Below are positions 47,175-56,602 of a stretch of DNA of 64,000 bases, piece by piece. Positions within the stretch are counted from its first letter, which is position 1, and each line of letters starts with the position of its first letter. This stretch comes from an uncultured Victivallales bacterium. Lineage in GTDB: Bacteria > Verrucomicrobiota > Lentisphaeria > Oligosphaerales > JAFGRS01. The stretch spans positions 1 to 64,000 of the forward strand of contig CAILUI010000172.1 in the NCBI GenBank assembly GCA_903837355.1, given 5' to 3'. Below the pieces are notes generated by a model. It was not told where the DNA came from. It ran no database searches and worked only from the letters and a program-made list of their open reading frames with translations. The position numbers and the translations under genes were made by a program.

Positions 47175-47855
47175 TCAGCGTTTCTTCAGGACGATCTTGC
47201 CGGCGCGGACCTCGTAGGTGAGGCCCTCTGCGGTGAGCACCTTGTCGAGGGCCTCCCGGAGGGTCATCCCCGCGATCTGCGGCGTGACCCACTTCCGGCA
47301 GATGGGGTCCGTGTTGGTGAACGAGGTCTTGAAGTCGTACCCGAGCCCGGCCTGCTTGGCCAACTCAAGTACAGCGTACTGGATGGCGATCTTCTCCGTG
47401 CCCGCGTCCTTGTAGCTCTCGGGGTAGGGCTTCGTCAGGGAGACCTTGGCGTCTAGCGGGTCCCCGGCAGCCTGCGCCGGTCCAGACTGCTTCTTCAACA
47501 CGATCCCGCCGTCATGGACCTCGTAGGTCAGGCCTTCGGGTTTGAGGATCTGGTCAAGGGCTTCCCGTAGGGGGATCCCCTCGATCTTCGGCGTAACCCA
47601 CTTCCGGCAGGCTGGGTCCGTGTTGGTGAACGAGGTCTTGAAGTCGTACCCCAGTCCCGCTTGCTTGGCTAGCTCGATCACGGCGTACTCAACGGCCATC
47701 CTCTCCGTCTCCGCGCCCTTGTAGCTTTCGGGATACGGTTTGGTCAGCGAGACCTTGGCGTCGAGCGGGTCGGCGGCGGCGCGGGCCGGTCCAGCCAGTG
47801 CTGCGGCGAAGAGCAGAACGACACACAGGACTTTGAGTGCAGACAGCAGTCTCAT
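47175..47855 (-). CDS. Secreted protein of two tandem STN-like domains
   Basis: Signal peptide then two copies of DAKVSLTKPYPESYK..LAKQAGLGYDFKTSFTNTDP.CRKWVTP.I.G..LREALD..L..EGLTYEV..G.IVLKK. Confidence 0.85.
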   Translation of the reverse strand: MRLLSALKVLCVVLLFAAALAGPARAAADPLDAKVSLTKPYPESYKGAETERMAVEYAVIELAKQAGLGYDFKTSFTNTDPACRKWVTPKIEGIPLREALDQILKPEGLTYEVHDGGIVLKKQSGPAQAAGDPLDAKVSLTKPYPESYKDAGTEKIAIQYAVLELAKQAGLGYDFKTSFTNTDPICRKWVTPQIAGMTLREALDKVLTAEGLTYEVRAGKIVLKKR

Positions 47856-47856
47856 C

Positions 47857-49848
47857 TCAGGCTCCTTGTTGCTTCTTCAGCACGATCTTGCCGTCGCGGA
47901 CCTCGTAGGTGAGGCCCTCTGCGGTGAGCACCTTGTCGAGGGCCTCCCGGAGGGTCATGCCCGCGATCTGCGGCGTGACCCACTTCCGGCAGATGGGGTC
48001 CGTGTTGGCGAACGAGGCCTCGAAGTCGTACCCCAGCCGCGCCTGCCTGGCCAGTTCGGCTACCGCAGACTGAAGGGAGATCTTCTCCGTTCCAGCGTCC
48101 TTGGAGCTCTCGGGGTATGGCTTGGTTAGCGAGACCTTGGTCGTGAAGGGGTCATCATAGGCTCCGAAGACCACAATCTGGTTGACCTTCCCCTGAGTCA
48201 CCCAGAAGAGCACCCCAGCCTTTGCATATTCGAGCTTCTCGGCCATCGTCGTGGGTGTGCTCTGCGATGGCTCGCCATACGCCGCGAGTAGCTTCTCCTT
48301 GGTGGACCCGATCCGGATGCCCCTGGCGGTCGCTCCAGCGAATCCCTGGCTGAAGCGGATTTCGACAATGACCCCACTTCTGACCAGGCAGTCCAGGTGC
48401 TGCTCTGACAGCAGTATGTTGCAGTCCTGTGCGGGAGAGGTCCCCTTCTCCCCCTTTTCCTGCGGCGGCCGTCGAATCTGGTAGGCATCCTTGGGGAGTT
48501 CCTTCACTAGGTCCTCAGCCAACGCGCCAACGACAACTTGGCCCCATCCGCTTCCTTCTCGTATGGTTCCACCCGCGCCGCCGGACCCCTCCGGAGTGAT
48601 CTGCCTTGGCCCAGACGGTGCCTGTTGCCTGACTTCTCCAGAAGTGGCGACCGGGACCTCCCGAGCGGAATGGTACCTGACGAAGGCCAGGGTGATGAGG
48701 GCTCCCAGGGCAACGGCCGACGCGAGCATGGACGCGAGTTTCATCGGTGTTCCTTCTGTGGCTCGTGGTGAGTCTGCGGCAAGCGGCTTGCTTGCTTCCA
48801 CAGAAGAGTTGGCCGTTGCGGGCGATTCCTTACAGCGCCTGGCGATTTCTGCGGCGGCGGGGCGCCGACGCGGGTCCTTCTCGAGGCAGGCCAGGATGAG
48901 CTCGGACACGTCGGTGGGCAGGTCGGGGGCCCCCGCCGCGGGCGACGGTGGGCGGTCGCGCTGAATACCGGCGGCGATCTGGTGGATCGTCTTGCCGGCG
49001 AAGGGGTGGCGCCCGGTGGCCGCTTCGTAGAGGGTGATCCCCAGGGCGAAGACATCCGAGGCCGGGGTCAGCCGCTCGCCGGCCGCCTGCTCGGGCGACA
49101 TGTAGGCGACGGTGACCGGCGGCGAGCCGGCGCGGGTCAGGGTCAGGCACAGGCTGGAAAGGCGGTCCTCCTGGCTGACACGTTCACTGTATTCGCGCGC
49201 CAGGCCCAGGTCGGCCAACCAGGCTTCGCCCGCCGCGTCGAAGAGGATGTTGGACGGCTTGATATCCCGGTGGACGATATCCAGGCGGCTGAGCCCGTCC
49301 AACGTGCCCGCCAGGCGGGCGGCGAGGGCCCGCAGGTGGGGCACCGGCAGCCGCCCGTCCCGCGCCAGCCGTTCCGCCAGACTGCCGCCGGTGAAGAGGC
49401 GGGTCACCAGGTAGGCAGGAATGTGTGCCTCGGCGGCGGCGAGTAGCGGCGGGATGCCGACCACGTGGGCCTCGTAGGCACGGACCATGGTGCGGATCTC
49501 GCGCCGGAAGTAGGGCACGGCGTCGGCCTGGTGGCACACTTTGACGGCTACAGTGCTGCCGTCGGGCGCCGTGGCTGAGTAGACGCTGGCCATGCCGCCA
49601 CGACCGATGGGGACGCAGTGGGTGTACGGCCCAAAGAAGAGCGGGGTAGCCGGTGGCTCGGCGGACTCCGCGAGCGTCGGACGCAGCCGGCTCTCCAGGA
49701 AGGCCTCATCGGCGCGGCACGCGGCCAGTTCCTCACGGCAGTCGGCGCACGCCGCCAGATGCTCCTCTTCTCTGTCCGTCGCCCCAAAGCCGCGGGCCAT
49801 CTCGTCGAGACGGCAAGCTCCCAGGCACGGGCTGGTCACGGGCGGCAC
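47857..49848 (-). CDS. Ser/Thr protein kinase with N-terminal zinc-finger-like motif and C-terminal STN-like domain
   Basis: HLAACADC (H-x3-C-x2-C), VAVKVCHQ, DIVHRDIKPSNILFD, DLGLAREYS, TM segment (MLASAVALGALITLAFV), and a third copy of the repeated domain at the C-terminus. Confidence 0.93.
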   Translation of the reverse strand: MPPVTSPCLGACRLDEMARGFGATDREEEHLAACADCREELAACRADEAFLESRLRPTLAESAEPPATPLFFGPYTHCVPIGRGGMASVYSATAPDGSTVAVKVCHQADAVPYFRREIRTMVRAYEAHVVGIPPLLAAAEAHIPAYLVTRLFTGGSLAERLARDGRLPVPHLRALAARLAGTLDGLSRLDIVHRDIKPSNILFDAAGEAWLADLGLAREYSERVSQEDRLSSLCLTLTRAGSPPVTVAYMSPEQAAGERLTPASDVFALGITLYEAATGRHPFAGKTIHQIAAGIQRDRPPSPAAGAPDLPTDVSELILACLEKDPRRRPAAAEIARRCKESPATANSSVEASKPLAADSPRATEGTPMKLASMLASAVALGALITLAFVRYHSAREVPVATSGEVRQQAPSGPRQITPEGSGGAGGTIREGSGWGQVVVGALAEDLVKELPKDAYQIRRPPQEKGEKGTSPAQDCNILLSEQHLDCLVRSGVIVEIRFSQGFAGATARGIRIGSTKEKLLAAYGEPSQSTPTTMAEKLEYAKAGVLFWVTQGKVNQIVVFGAYDDPFTTKVSLTKPYPESSKDAGTEKISLQSAVAELARQARLGYDFEASFANTDPICRKWVTPQIAGMTLREALDKVLTAEGLTYEVRDGKIVLKKQQGA

Positions 49849-50474
49849 TCCTGGCTGTCCAGTTCGCGGAGGCGACGGATGAGGCGATGCTTGACTACAT
49901 AGACATTATTGAGCTGCAGGCCCGTTTCCTTACACACCTCCTGCTCTGACGCGCCGTCCAGCAGCAGCCCGAGCACCCGGAGATGCAGCGGGTTCACCGA
50001 CGGGTCTGCCTCGAGCCGCTCGAGAGCGCGGATCAGCCTCTCCTGGCGCTCGTGCTCGCCGAGAGGGTCAGACTGTTCTGTAATACATTCCACATAAGGT
50101 ACATCCGACTCTTGCTCAGCGCCGCCTCCGCGGGCGCCGCTGCAGGACCGCAGTTCCTGCCGGACCTCATGGACCTTGTTCCGGGTCACCCCGAGCAGAT
50201 AACTGCGGAAACTGCTCCCACGGCTGGCGTCGTAGCGGAAGCCGCTGCTGTGGAAGAACACCATGACCGCCTGGATGACCAGCAAACGCTCGTCACGCGA
50301 GGCCATCGGCGGGACCGCTCTCTCCCGGCAGAACCAGTCGATCAGCCTGGCGTAGCGGCTGTAGAAATCCTCCCAGCTCGCATTATCCCCATGGGCGACA
50401 CGCGCCAGCAGCGTGGCGCGGGTCGAGAAGAAGCCGTGGGGCTGTGCTGGATTGCGCATCACCCTGCTATGCAT
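49836..50474 (-). CDS. ECF-type RNA polymerase sigma factor
   Basis: WEDFYSRYARLIDWFCR, FRYDASRGSSFRSYLLGVTRNKVHEV, C-terminal LLLDGASEQEVCKETGLQLNNVYVVKHRLIRRLREL (region 4). Stop overlaps the kinase start. Confidence 0.88.
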   Translation of the reverse strand: MHSRVMRNPAQPHGFFSTRATLLARVAHGDNASWEDFYSRYARLIDWFCRERAVPPMASRDERLLVIQAVMVFFHSSGFRYDASRGSSFRSYLLGVTRNKVHEVRQELRSCSGARGGGAEQESDVPYVECITEQSDPLGEHERQERLIRALERLEADPSVNPLHLRVLGLLLDGASEQEVCKETGLQLNNVYVVKHRLIRRLRELDSQECRP

Positions 50475-50513
50475 GACCTTCGTGGTCGATATGTCCTTCG
50501 TGGTGCGTCCAGG

Positions 50514-53060
50514 TCAGCCGCGGCAGCAGGTCGCAGCAGGCGCGAAGGTCAGGCGCAGGGTCTTGACCTCGAAGGCGCGCAGTTCCTGCTGCACGACCCC
50601 GGCGTGGATGGCCACCGGCCCGATCTGGTCTTCGACGAGGTTGACTTCCTCGACAGCCTGCACGCCGGCCGGCAGGCGCAACTGCATCACAGTCGCCTGG
50701 CCCATCGCCTCGTAGACGCGCAGCACGATGGTCCCCTCCTGGCCGGGCTTCAGGGCCGAGAGTACGAGGTTGCGCGGTTCGATCTCCAGCAGGCCCCAGC
50801 GCGGCGGCAGTCGTCCGGCGTGGGCCGCGGCGGTGCGCGCGATCAGCGGCTGATTGAACTCCTGCCCAGCCCGTGGCACGCCCGCCGCGCGCCAGTCGCC
50901 GGCGTGGGGTGCCAGGGCGTAGTCGAAGGTGAGGCGTTTGCCCCGTTCGAGGCCGGTGTCCGACGACATACCCGGCTCGTAGCCGCCTCCGAAGCCGTAG
51001 GCGACGATCCGGGTACTCCGGCAGAGCGACAGGACCAGCGCGCCGGCCGAGGTGGCATTGCCCGGCAGGCCCCGGTTCAGCAGGGCGACGCCGTGCTGGC
51101 CATCGCTCCAGTCGGCCCAGTTCTGCGCCGGGAACTCGATCCCCTCCGGCCGCGTGCTGGCCCCGAAGGGGATCTCGTGGACCACCTCACCGGCACTCAC
51201 CGTCGTCGGGAAGACGGCGCGGTAGCGGACAAACTCGTCGTGGTTCACGATCTCAGTGCGGATCTCGACGCGCCGCAAGCCGGCGTAGAGGCGGACGCGC
51301 GTCTGGAACTGGCCGCGCTCGCCGAAGGGATGGACGACACTGAACTCCTGCAGCACCGGGCCGCCGATCAGCGTGCCCGCGGCCGCGGACTGCTCGTCGC
51401 TGTAGACCGCCTGGCCGCGGGGGGCAATGGGGTGGGGCGTGGTCATCGCGATGCGACTGCCGCCGTCCAGCGGCCGGTACGGTTCCCAGAGGTCGCCGTG
51501 GTCCGCCTCCTGCACCACGATGTTCCCCGGCTCGCGCAACGCCTGCCAGTCCCCATCCTTGGCGACGACGCCCGTGATCGCGCCGGTCAGTGGATCGACC
51601 TCGACGCGGAGGTGCTCGTTCTCGAGGGTGCCGGCGGCGGCGAGTGCCGGGGTCGCGGCCTCAGGTGCGGGGCGCTGCCGCAGCGGGATCACCCGGTAGA
51701 CGGCGTGCCCAAGCGCCGGGACCTCACGGGCAATGAAGGCGATCTCGGCCTCGACCAGCGTGCCATCGGCGCGGCGCTCGGCCTGCAGTACCTGCACCGG
51801 TACGGGGCTGCCGTCCGGGGCGCACAGGCGGATGCCGGTGACCCCGGCGTCGGCAAAGCCGACGCCAGCGTTGACCACGTCGGTGCGCGCCCACCCCAGG
51901 CTGTTGAAAACCAGCAGTGCCAGGCCCTCGCCCTGGGTATCGACGGCGGCGCTGTAGCGCGCCAGACGGCTCTCCAGCTCCTGGTCGGCAAGTTGGCGCG
52001 AGAAGGCGAAGCTGCGGACGGTGTCGTCCCAGACGTGGTCCGTCATCACCCCTGACATCAGGTCATGAGCCTGGTTGAAGAGCATCGGCTCCCAGGCCCG
52101 CCAGACGGTCTCGTCACAGGTCGCGATCCCCAGGCTGGCGAGCACGGCGCCCAACTTCTCGACGGTAGTGAGGGTGCCCTCCAGTTCACGGGTCCACTGC
52201 TTGAGCTCGATGCGGCTGCTGTAGATGCCTTGGAAGATCGGGTTCAGCTCGCCGCGCACCACCGGCCAGTCTGGGCTCAGGACGGCATCCTCGTACTCGG
52301 TAGGCGTGGCCAGGCGCAGTTCGCAGGGCATGTCCGGTAGCGCATTGAACTGCTGGACCAACTCCGGCAGGTGCTCCTCGGGCAGGCAGACATCGGCGCC
52401 ACCCAGGGCGACTCGGTGGTCGTTGCGACCGAAGGCGTCGAGCAGCGCATAGCGTCCGCGCATGAACTCGGCGAACTCGGGCAGCGTGGTCGGGGAGCCG
52501 TAGCTGAGGGCGTAGCCGTGCGGCAGCCAGAAGGCCGGGAGACGGCTGCCGTCGAGGCCCTCCCAGAGAAACTCGGCTGGGGTCTCCCACTTCGCCACCC
52601 CGCGGAAGAACCAGAAGGACCGGAAGCCGGCCAGCCGCAGCAACTGCGGCATCTGCGCGTGGTGGCCGAAGGTGTCCAGTTGCCAACTGCAGTGCACGTC
52701 GACCCCCAGCGCCTCGCGGAAGTAGGTCTTGCCCAACAGCACCTGGCGGACGAAAGACTCGCCGCCCGGCATGTTCACGTCCAGCATGACGTCGGTGGCG
52801 CCGACGATGGCCAGGCGCCCTTCCTCAACGAAACGCCGCAGGCTCGCCGCCGCCTCGGGGTAGCGTTCCAGGAAGGGTTTGATGTAGCAGACCTGATCCA
52901 GCGTAAAGCGGTAGTGCGGGTAGGTCTCGAGCAGCGCCAGGGCGCGCAGAATGATCGACAGGCCCATGTCAAGGTACTGTTCGCGGGTCTTGAAGACGGC
53001 GCCCTCCCAGTGGGTGTGCGGGACGAGGTGGAGGACGGGCTTCGACGGGCTATCCGGCAT
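50514..53060 (-). CDS. GH38 family alpha-mannosidase-like protein
   Basis: LHLVPHTHWEGAV and SWQLDTFGHHAQMPQLLRLAGF (GH38 nucleophile region). Confidence 0.92.
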   Translation of the reverse strand: MPDSPSKPVLHLVPHTHWEGAVFKTREQYLDMGLSIILRALALLETYPHYRFTLDQVCYIKPFLERYPEAAASLRRFVEEGRLAIVGATDVMLDVNMPGGESFVRQVLLGKTYFREALGVDVHCSWQLDTFGHHAQMPQLLRLAGFRSFWFFRGVAKWETPAEFLWEGLDGSRLPAFWLPHGYALSYGSPTTLPEFAEFMRGRYALLDAFGRNDHRVALGGADVCLPEEHLPELVQQFNALPDMPCELRLATPTEYEDAVLSPDWPVVRGELNPIFQGIYSSRIELKQWTRELEGTLTTVEKLGAVLASLGIATCDETVWRAWEPMLFNQAHDLMSGVMTDHVWDDTVRSFAFSRQLADQELESRLARYSAAVDTQGEGLALLVFNSLGWARTDVVNAGVGFADAGVTGIRLCAPDGSPVPVQVLQAERRADGTLVEAEIAFIAREVPALGHAVYRVIPLRQRPAPEAATPALAAAGTLENEHLRVEVDPLTGAITGVVAKDGDWQALREPGNIVVQEADHGDLWEPYRPLDGGSRIAMTTPHPIAPRGQAVYSDEQSAAAGTLIGGPVLQEFSVVHPFGERGQFQTRVRLYAGLRRVEIRTEIVNHDEFVRYRAVFPTTVSAGEVVHEIPFGASTRPEGIEFPAQNWADWSDGQHGVALLNRGLPGNATSAGALVLSLCRSTRIVAYGFGGGYEPGMSSDTGLERGKRLTFDYALAPHAGDWRAAGVPRAGQEFNQPLIARTAAAHAGRLPPRWGLLEIEPRNLVLSALKPGQEGTIVLRVYEAMGQATVMQLRLPAGVQAVEEVNLVEDQIGPVAIHAGVVQQELRAFEVKTLRLTFAPAATCCRG

Positions 53061-53208
53061 GATTCGCGCTCCTTTTGCGGGGTTCTGCCGGTAATGTGCG
53101 TCGTGCGGCCGCAGGATGCAATGCCGACGGCCTCACAGGCTAGATTACGCCGGCTCCGTGTCCGCCGGGCGGAGTGTGCCGGGATTGCCTGTAGCCGGGA
53201 GGTGTGTC

Positions 53209-54750
53209 ATGGACCGTGGACCGTACTCGCCGCTCAGCCGCCGCGCCAGCCGCGCCGTTACAGGTCTGGCCAGCGTGCTCTGGGCCGCGTGCCTGTGTCT
53301 GACGGCCGCCGACAGCGACGGCCGCTCGCCGTTTGCCAGCGTCCGTGACTTCGGCGCCCGCGGCGACGGGGTCGCGGATGACACTGCCGCGATCCAGGCC
53401 GCGCTGGACTCCGGGAGGCGTATCCTCTTCCCGCGCGGCACCTACCAGGTGCAGATGAACCGCTTGACGCTGGCCGATGGCGCCTACCTGGTGGGCGAAG
53501 GCAGGCAGAGCCGGATCCGCAGCGCCGAGGTCTCCGAGGCCCAGGTGGCGCTCTTCAAGGCGGTCGGCCGCAGTGACATCACCATCGAGTCCCTCTGCTT
53601 CGAGACCCCAAAGTCCACCCAGGCCGCGCTGCTGTTCGCCTCCTGCTCCGCGGTGACGGTGAGCCGCTGCCGCGCCGTCAACTGCCAGTTGGTCTACGTC
53701 GGTTCCGCGGCGGTGGCGGCCCTTCATGACATCAGCAGCGTCAATGCCTTCTTCGACATCTACGATCAGGTAACCAGCCCGGCACACTTCTCCAACACCA
53801 TCGCCATCGAGGGGAACGAGTGCGTCGGCGATAATGTCCGGGGCCGGGGTGGCATCAGCCTCTCGGCTATCTTCATCAGCTATGCCAACAACGTGCGCGT
53901 AGCCAACAATGACCTCACCGGGTACCTGCATGGCATTACCTGGTGGGGCGGGAACGCCAACACCAAGGGGCCGGCGCCCAATGGTGCCATGGCCAATCCG
54001 CGCAAGTGCAAGGGCCTGGCGATCACGGGGAACACGATCCACGACATCGAGATGGGCGGCATCTGGGGATCGATGGGCGAAGGTGTTGCGGTGACCGGAA
54101 ATACGGTATTGAACTGCGGGGATGTGGGGATTGACTTCGAGGGCTGCTTCTCCTGCACCGCCACCGGGAACATCGTCGAGGACTGCTTTGCGGCCTGCCT
54201 GTGCACAGTCTTCGACAACCGGGGGATCGTCTTCTCCGGCAATTCCTGCACCCAGCACACCGCTGGCTGGTGGATTGCCGCGGTCCGCAACCAGCATGAC
54301 TCCACGGCGAATCAGGACGTCAGTTTTGTGGGCAATCACTTCACGGCGGCCACCGGCATGTCCGCGGTGGTCTCGGAGGGCGTGCAACACCTGTTCTTCC
54401 AAGGCAACAGCCTGCGCAACGTGGTTCTGCAGTTCCGCGATCCGGCGGCAAAGCACCGCATGCAGACCGTCTGCGGCAATGGCATCTTCTTCGATGTTGC
54501 CGCCGCCACGCCGTTCGCTGCCGTACGCATCGGACCGGTCAGTCCCGGTGGCCACGTACTGTTCCAGGGCAACAGCCTGGCGACCCAGGTGTCCCAACCC
54601 GAGGGCTCCAGTGGCCTGGAGGTGCTGGCGGCTACGCCGGCCACGGAGCGCTACCTGCTGTCCGGCAACCTCATTTCCGGGTGGGGTGGGCGCGACCTCC
54701 TGGCCGACCCCGTGACGCTGCTGCTGCCGCCGCCGCCGGCCGGCAAGTGA
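53209..54750 (+). CDS. Right-handed beta-helix / pectate lyase superfamily protein
   Basis: VRDFGARGDGVADDTAAIQAALDSGRRILFPRGTYQV N-terminus, repeated VTGNTV..C/ISFVGNHF coils; SD GGGAGG before the ATG. Confidence 0.9.
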   Translation: MDRGPYSPLSRRASRAVTGLASVLWAACLCLTAADSDGRSPFASVRDFGARGDGVADDTAAIQAALDSGRRILFPRGTYQVQMNRLTLADGAYLVGEGRQSRIRSAEVSEAQVALFKAVGRSDITIESLCFETPKSTQAALLFASCSAVTVSRCRAVNCQLVYVGSAAVAALHDISSVNAFFDIYDQVTSPAHFSNTIAIEGNECVGDNVRGRGGISLSAIFISYANNVRVANNDLTGYLHGITWWGGNANTKGPAPNGAMANPRKCKGLAITGNTIHDIEMGGIWGSMGEGVAVTGNTVLNCGDVGIDFEGCFSCTATGNIVEDCFAACLCTVFDNRGIVFSGNSCTQHTAGWWIAAVRNQHDSTANQDVSFVGNHFTAATGMSAVVSEGVQHLFFQGNSLRNVVLQFRDPAAKHRMQTVCGNGIFFDVAAATPFAAVRIGPVSPGGHVLFQGNSLATQVSQPEGSSGLEVLAATPATERYLLSGNLISGWGGRDLLADPVTLLLPPPPAGK

Positions 54751-54819
54751 CCTGCCGCACCGCCGGCCGGTTACGCCGCCGGAGCAGGGCTGTTCCAAGA
54801 TCGCGGTTCCCGCTACGGG

Positions 54820-54910
54820 TGAGCGCGTGAGAACGTGAAAGCGTGGATTCGTGGCAGACGGCTGGCACACGCGCCGTAACCCTCACGCAATCACGCTCTC
54901 ACGCTTTCAC
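54820..54910. repeat. Imperfect 27-nt inverted repeat built from 8-nt GTGANNGC units
   Basis: GTGAGCGCGTGAGAACGTGAAAGCGTG near 54820-54845 and, inverted, CACGCAATCACGCTCTCACGCTTTCAC ending near 54910. Confidence 0.8.
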
Positions 54911-55241
54911 CGTGCCGGTGACCAACACCGATGGTCGTTGGGAAAACGGAACCGCCCTGCCGCCGGAGGGCGCCCTGTTGCCGCGGCCGGGTGCGGCGGT
55001 AGATTGTGGCGGCCGGGTGTTGCGGAAGCGGCCCGCGCGGGCTGGCGTCAGGGTGAATGCGCTCAACCTGGACCGCCTCCAGTGAGACAAGGGCTCGCGG
55101 GGTGCAGGGCACCCGTGGACGCTCGCGCTCCAGCGGCGATCCGATGTATCGCTCTGACATGACCGGACGGACACTGCGCCCCGCGGGGGCTGAAGGCGGC
55201 ACTACGAACCTCGTAAACCACTGTAGATAGGGAGTCTGAGT

Positions 55242-56528
55242 ATGTTCCCGCACGCTGGCTCAACGCGGCCGTTCAGGCCGTGTCCGTTCACCTCCCTCCG
55301 GCGCGGCACGGTCGGCTGCCGTGGGCTTGGCGCTGCGGCGCTGTTGAGTATCGCACTGTACGCAGGAGAACCCATGGCCACGCCACCACCCGCTGCCATC
55401 AACCCGAACGCCCAAATGGGCAGTCTGTTCCCCTTTGTACGCGCGACCGCCGACCGGGCACCACAGGAGTTGTCCTTCCTCAATGATCGCTTCACGGATG
55501 TCGGGGCCTGGCAGCAGGAGGGGCGCGCCAAGGTGCTCAGCCTGCTGCAGTACAGCCCGCCGCACTGCGAGCCCAAGGTGGAGATCGTCGAGCGGGTGGA
55601 CTGCGGCGAGTACATCCGTGAGAAGCTGTACTTCAACACCACGCCCGACATCCGCGTGCCGGCCTACCTGCTGCTGCCGAAGGGCGAGGCGAAACGCCGT
55701 CCTGCCATCGTTGCCCTGCACGACCATGGCGCCTTCTTCGTCTGGGGGAAGGAGAAGGTCGTGGCCACCGAGAATGAGCACCCAACCTTGACTGAGTTCA
55801 AGCGTACGGCGTACTCCGGCCGCAGTTACGGCAGCGAGTTGGCAAAGCGCGGCTACGTGGTGATCGCCATCGACATGTTCTACTGGGGCGAGCGCCGCCT
55901 GCAGTTCGCCGGCGATGCCCCCGCCTGGCGCAACCGCGACGCCATGAGTGCTCAGGACGTCGCCGACTTCAATCGCCGGTCGGGAGCCAGCGCGCCGCTG
56001 GCGGCAACCGGGCTGTTCGAAGCCGGTGTGACCTGGTCAGGGGTGATGTTCATGGACGACATCCGGACGGTGGACTACCTGGCGTCCCGGCCAGAGGTCG
56101 ATCCCGAGCGCATCGGCTGTTGCGGCCTGTCGGTGGGCGGCTTCCGCTCGGCGCACCTGGCTGGACTGGACCCGCGCATCAAGGCGGCGGTGGTCGTGGG
56201 CTGGATGTCGACCTATGGCTCGATGCTCGAGGACAAGCTCACCAGTATCGGCTTCATGAAGGTCATCCCCGGTCTGTATCGCTATATGGATCTGCCGGAC
56301 GTCGTTTCGCTGAATGTGCCGGGCGGCCTGATGATCATCCAGGGCACGCAGGATGGGCTCTTCACCAACGCCGGCGTTTCGGCGGCCTACGCGAAGATCG
56401 CCGCCGTCTACGGCAAGGCCGGCGTGCCGGAGCGCTTCCAGGGCGTCACCTACGATGGCCCGCATGAGTTCAATGCCGAGATGCAGGACAAGGCCTTCGC
56501 CTGGCTGGACCGCTGGCTGCAGCCGTAG
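55242..56528 (+). CDS. Alpha/beta hydrolase (acetyl xylan esterase / dienelactone hydrolase-like); alternative start 55374
   Basis: RRPAIVALHDHGAFF, IGCCGLSVGGFRSAHLA nucleophile elbow, DGPHEFNAEM. Confidence 0.88.
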   Translation: MFPHAGSTRPFRPCPFTSLRRGTVGCRGLGAAALLSIALYAGEPMATPPPAAINPNAQMGSLFPFVRATADRAPQELSFLNDRFTDVGAWQQEGRAKVLSLLQYSPPHCEPKVEIVERVDCGEYIREKLYFNTTPDIRVPAYLLLPKGEAKRRPAIVALHDHGAFFVWGKEKVVATENEHPTLTEFKRTAYSGRSYGSELAKRGYVVIAIDMFYWGERRLQFAGDAPAWRNRDAMSAQDVADFNRRSGASAPLAATGLFEAGVTWSGVMFMDDIRTVDYLASRPEVDPERIGCCGLSVGGFRSAHLAGLDPRIKAAVVVGWMSTYGSMLEDKLTSIGFMKVIPGLYRYMDLPDVVSLNVPGGLMIIQGTQDGLFTNAGVSAAYAKIAAVYGKAGVPERFQGVTYDGPHEFNAEMQDKAFAWLDRWLQP

Positions 56529-56602
56529 GTCTTGCCGGCGGGTCCTGCAGACAGCGGGTCTTGCAGACAGCGGGCGAGTGGGCTTCCGGAACGGAGGAGT
56601 CA

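Noticed and set aside
49983-52055. 690-aa plus-strand ORF
   Set aside because: Antisense to GH38 and the ECF sigma gene; composition (R/G/A/D/V/Q-rich) is typical of shadow ORFs.
53140-54870. 576-aa minus-strand ORF
   Set aside because: Antisense to the beta-helix protein, which has a good SD, signal region and domain.
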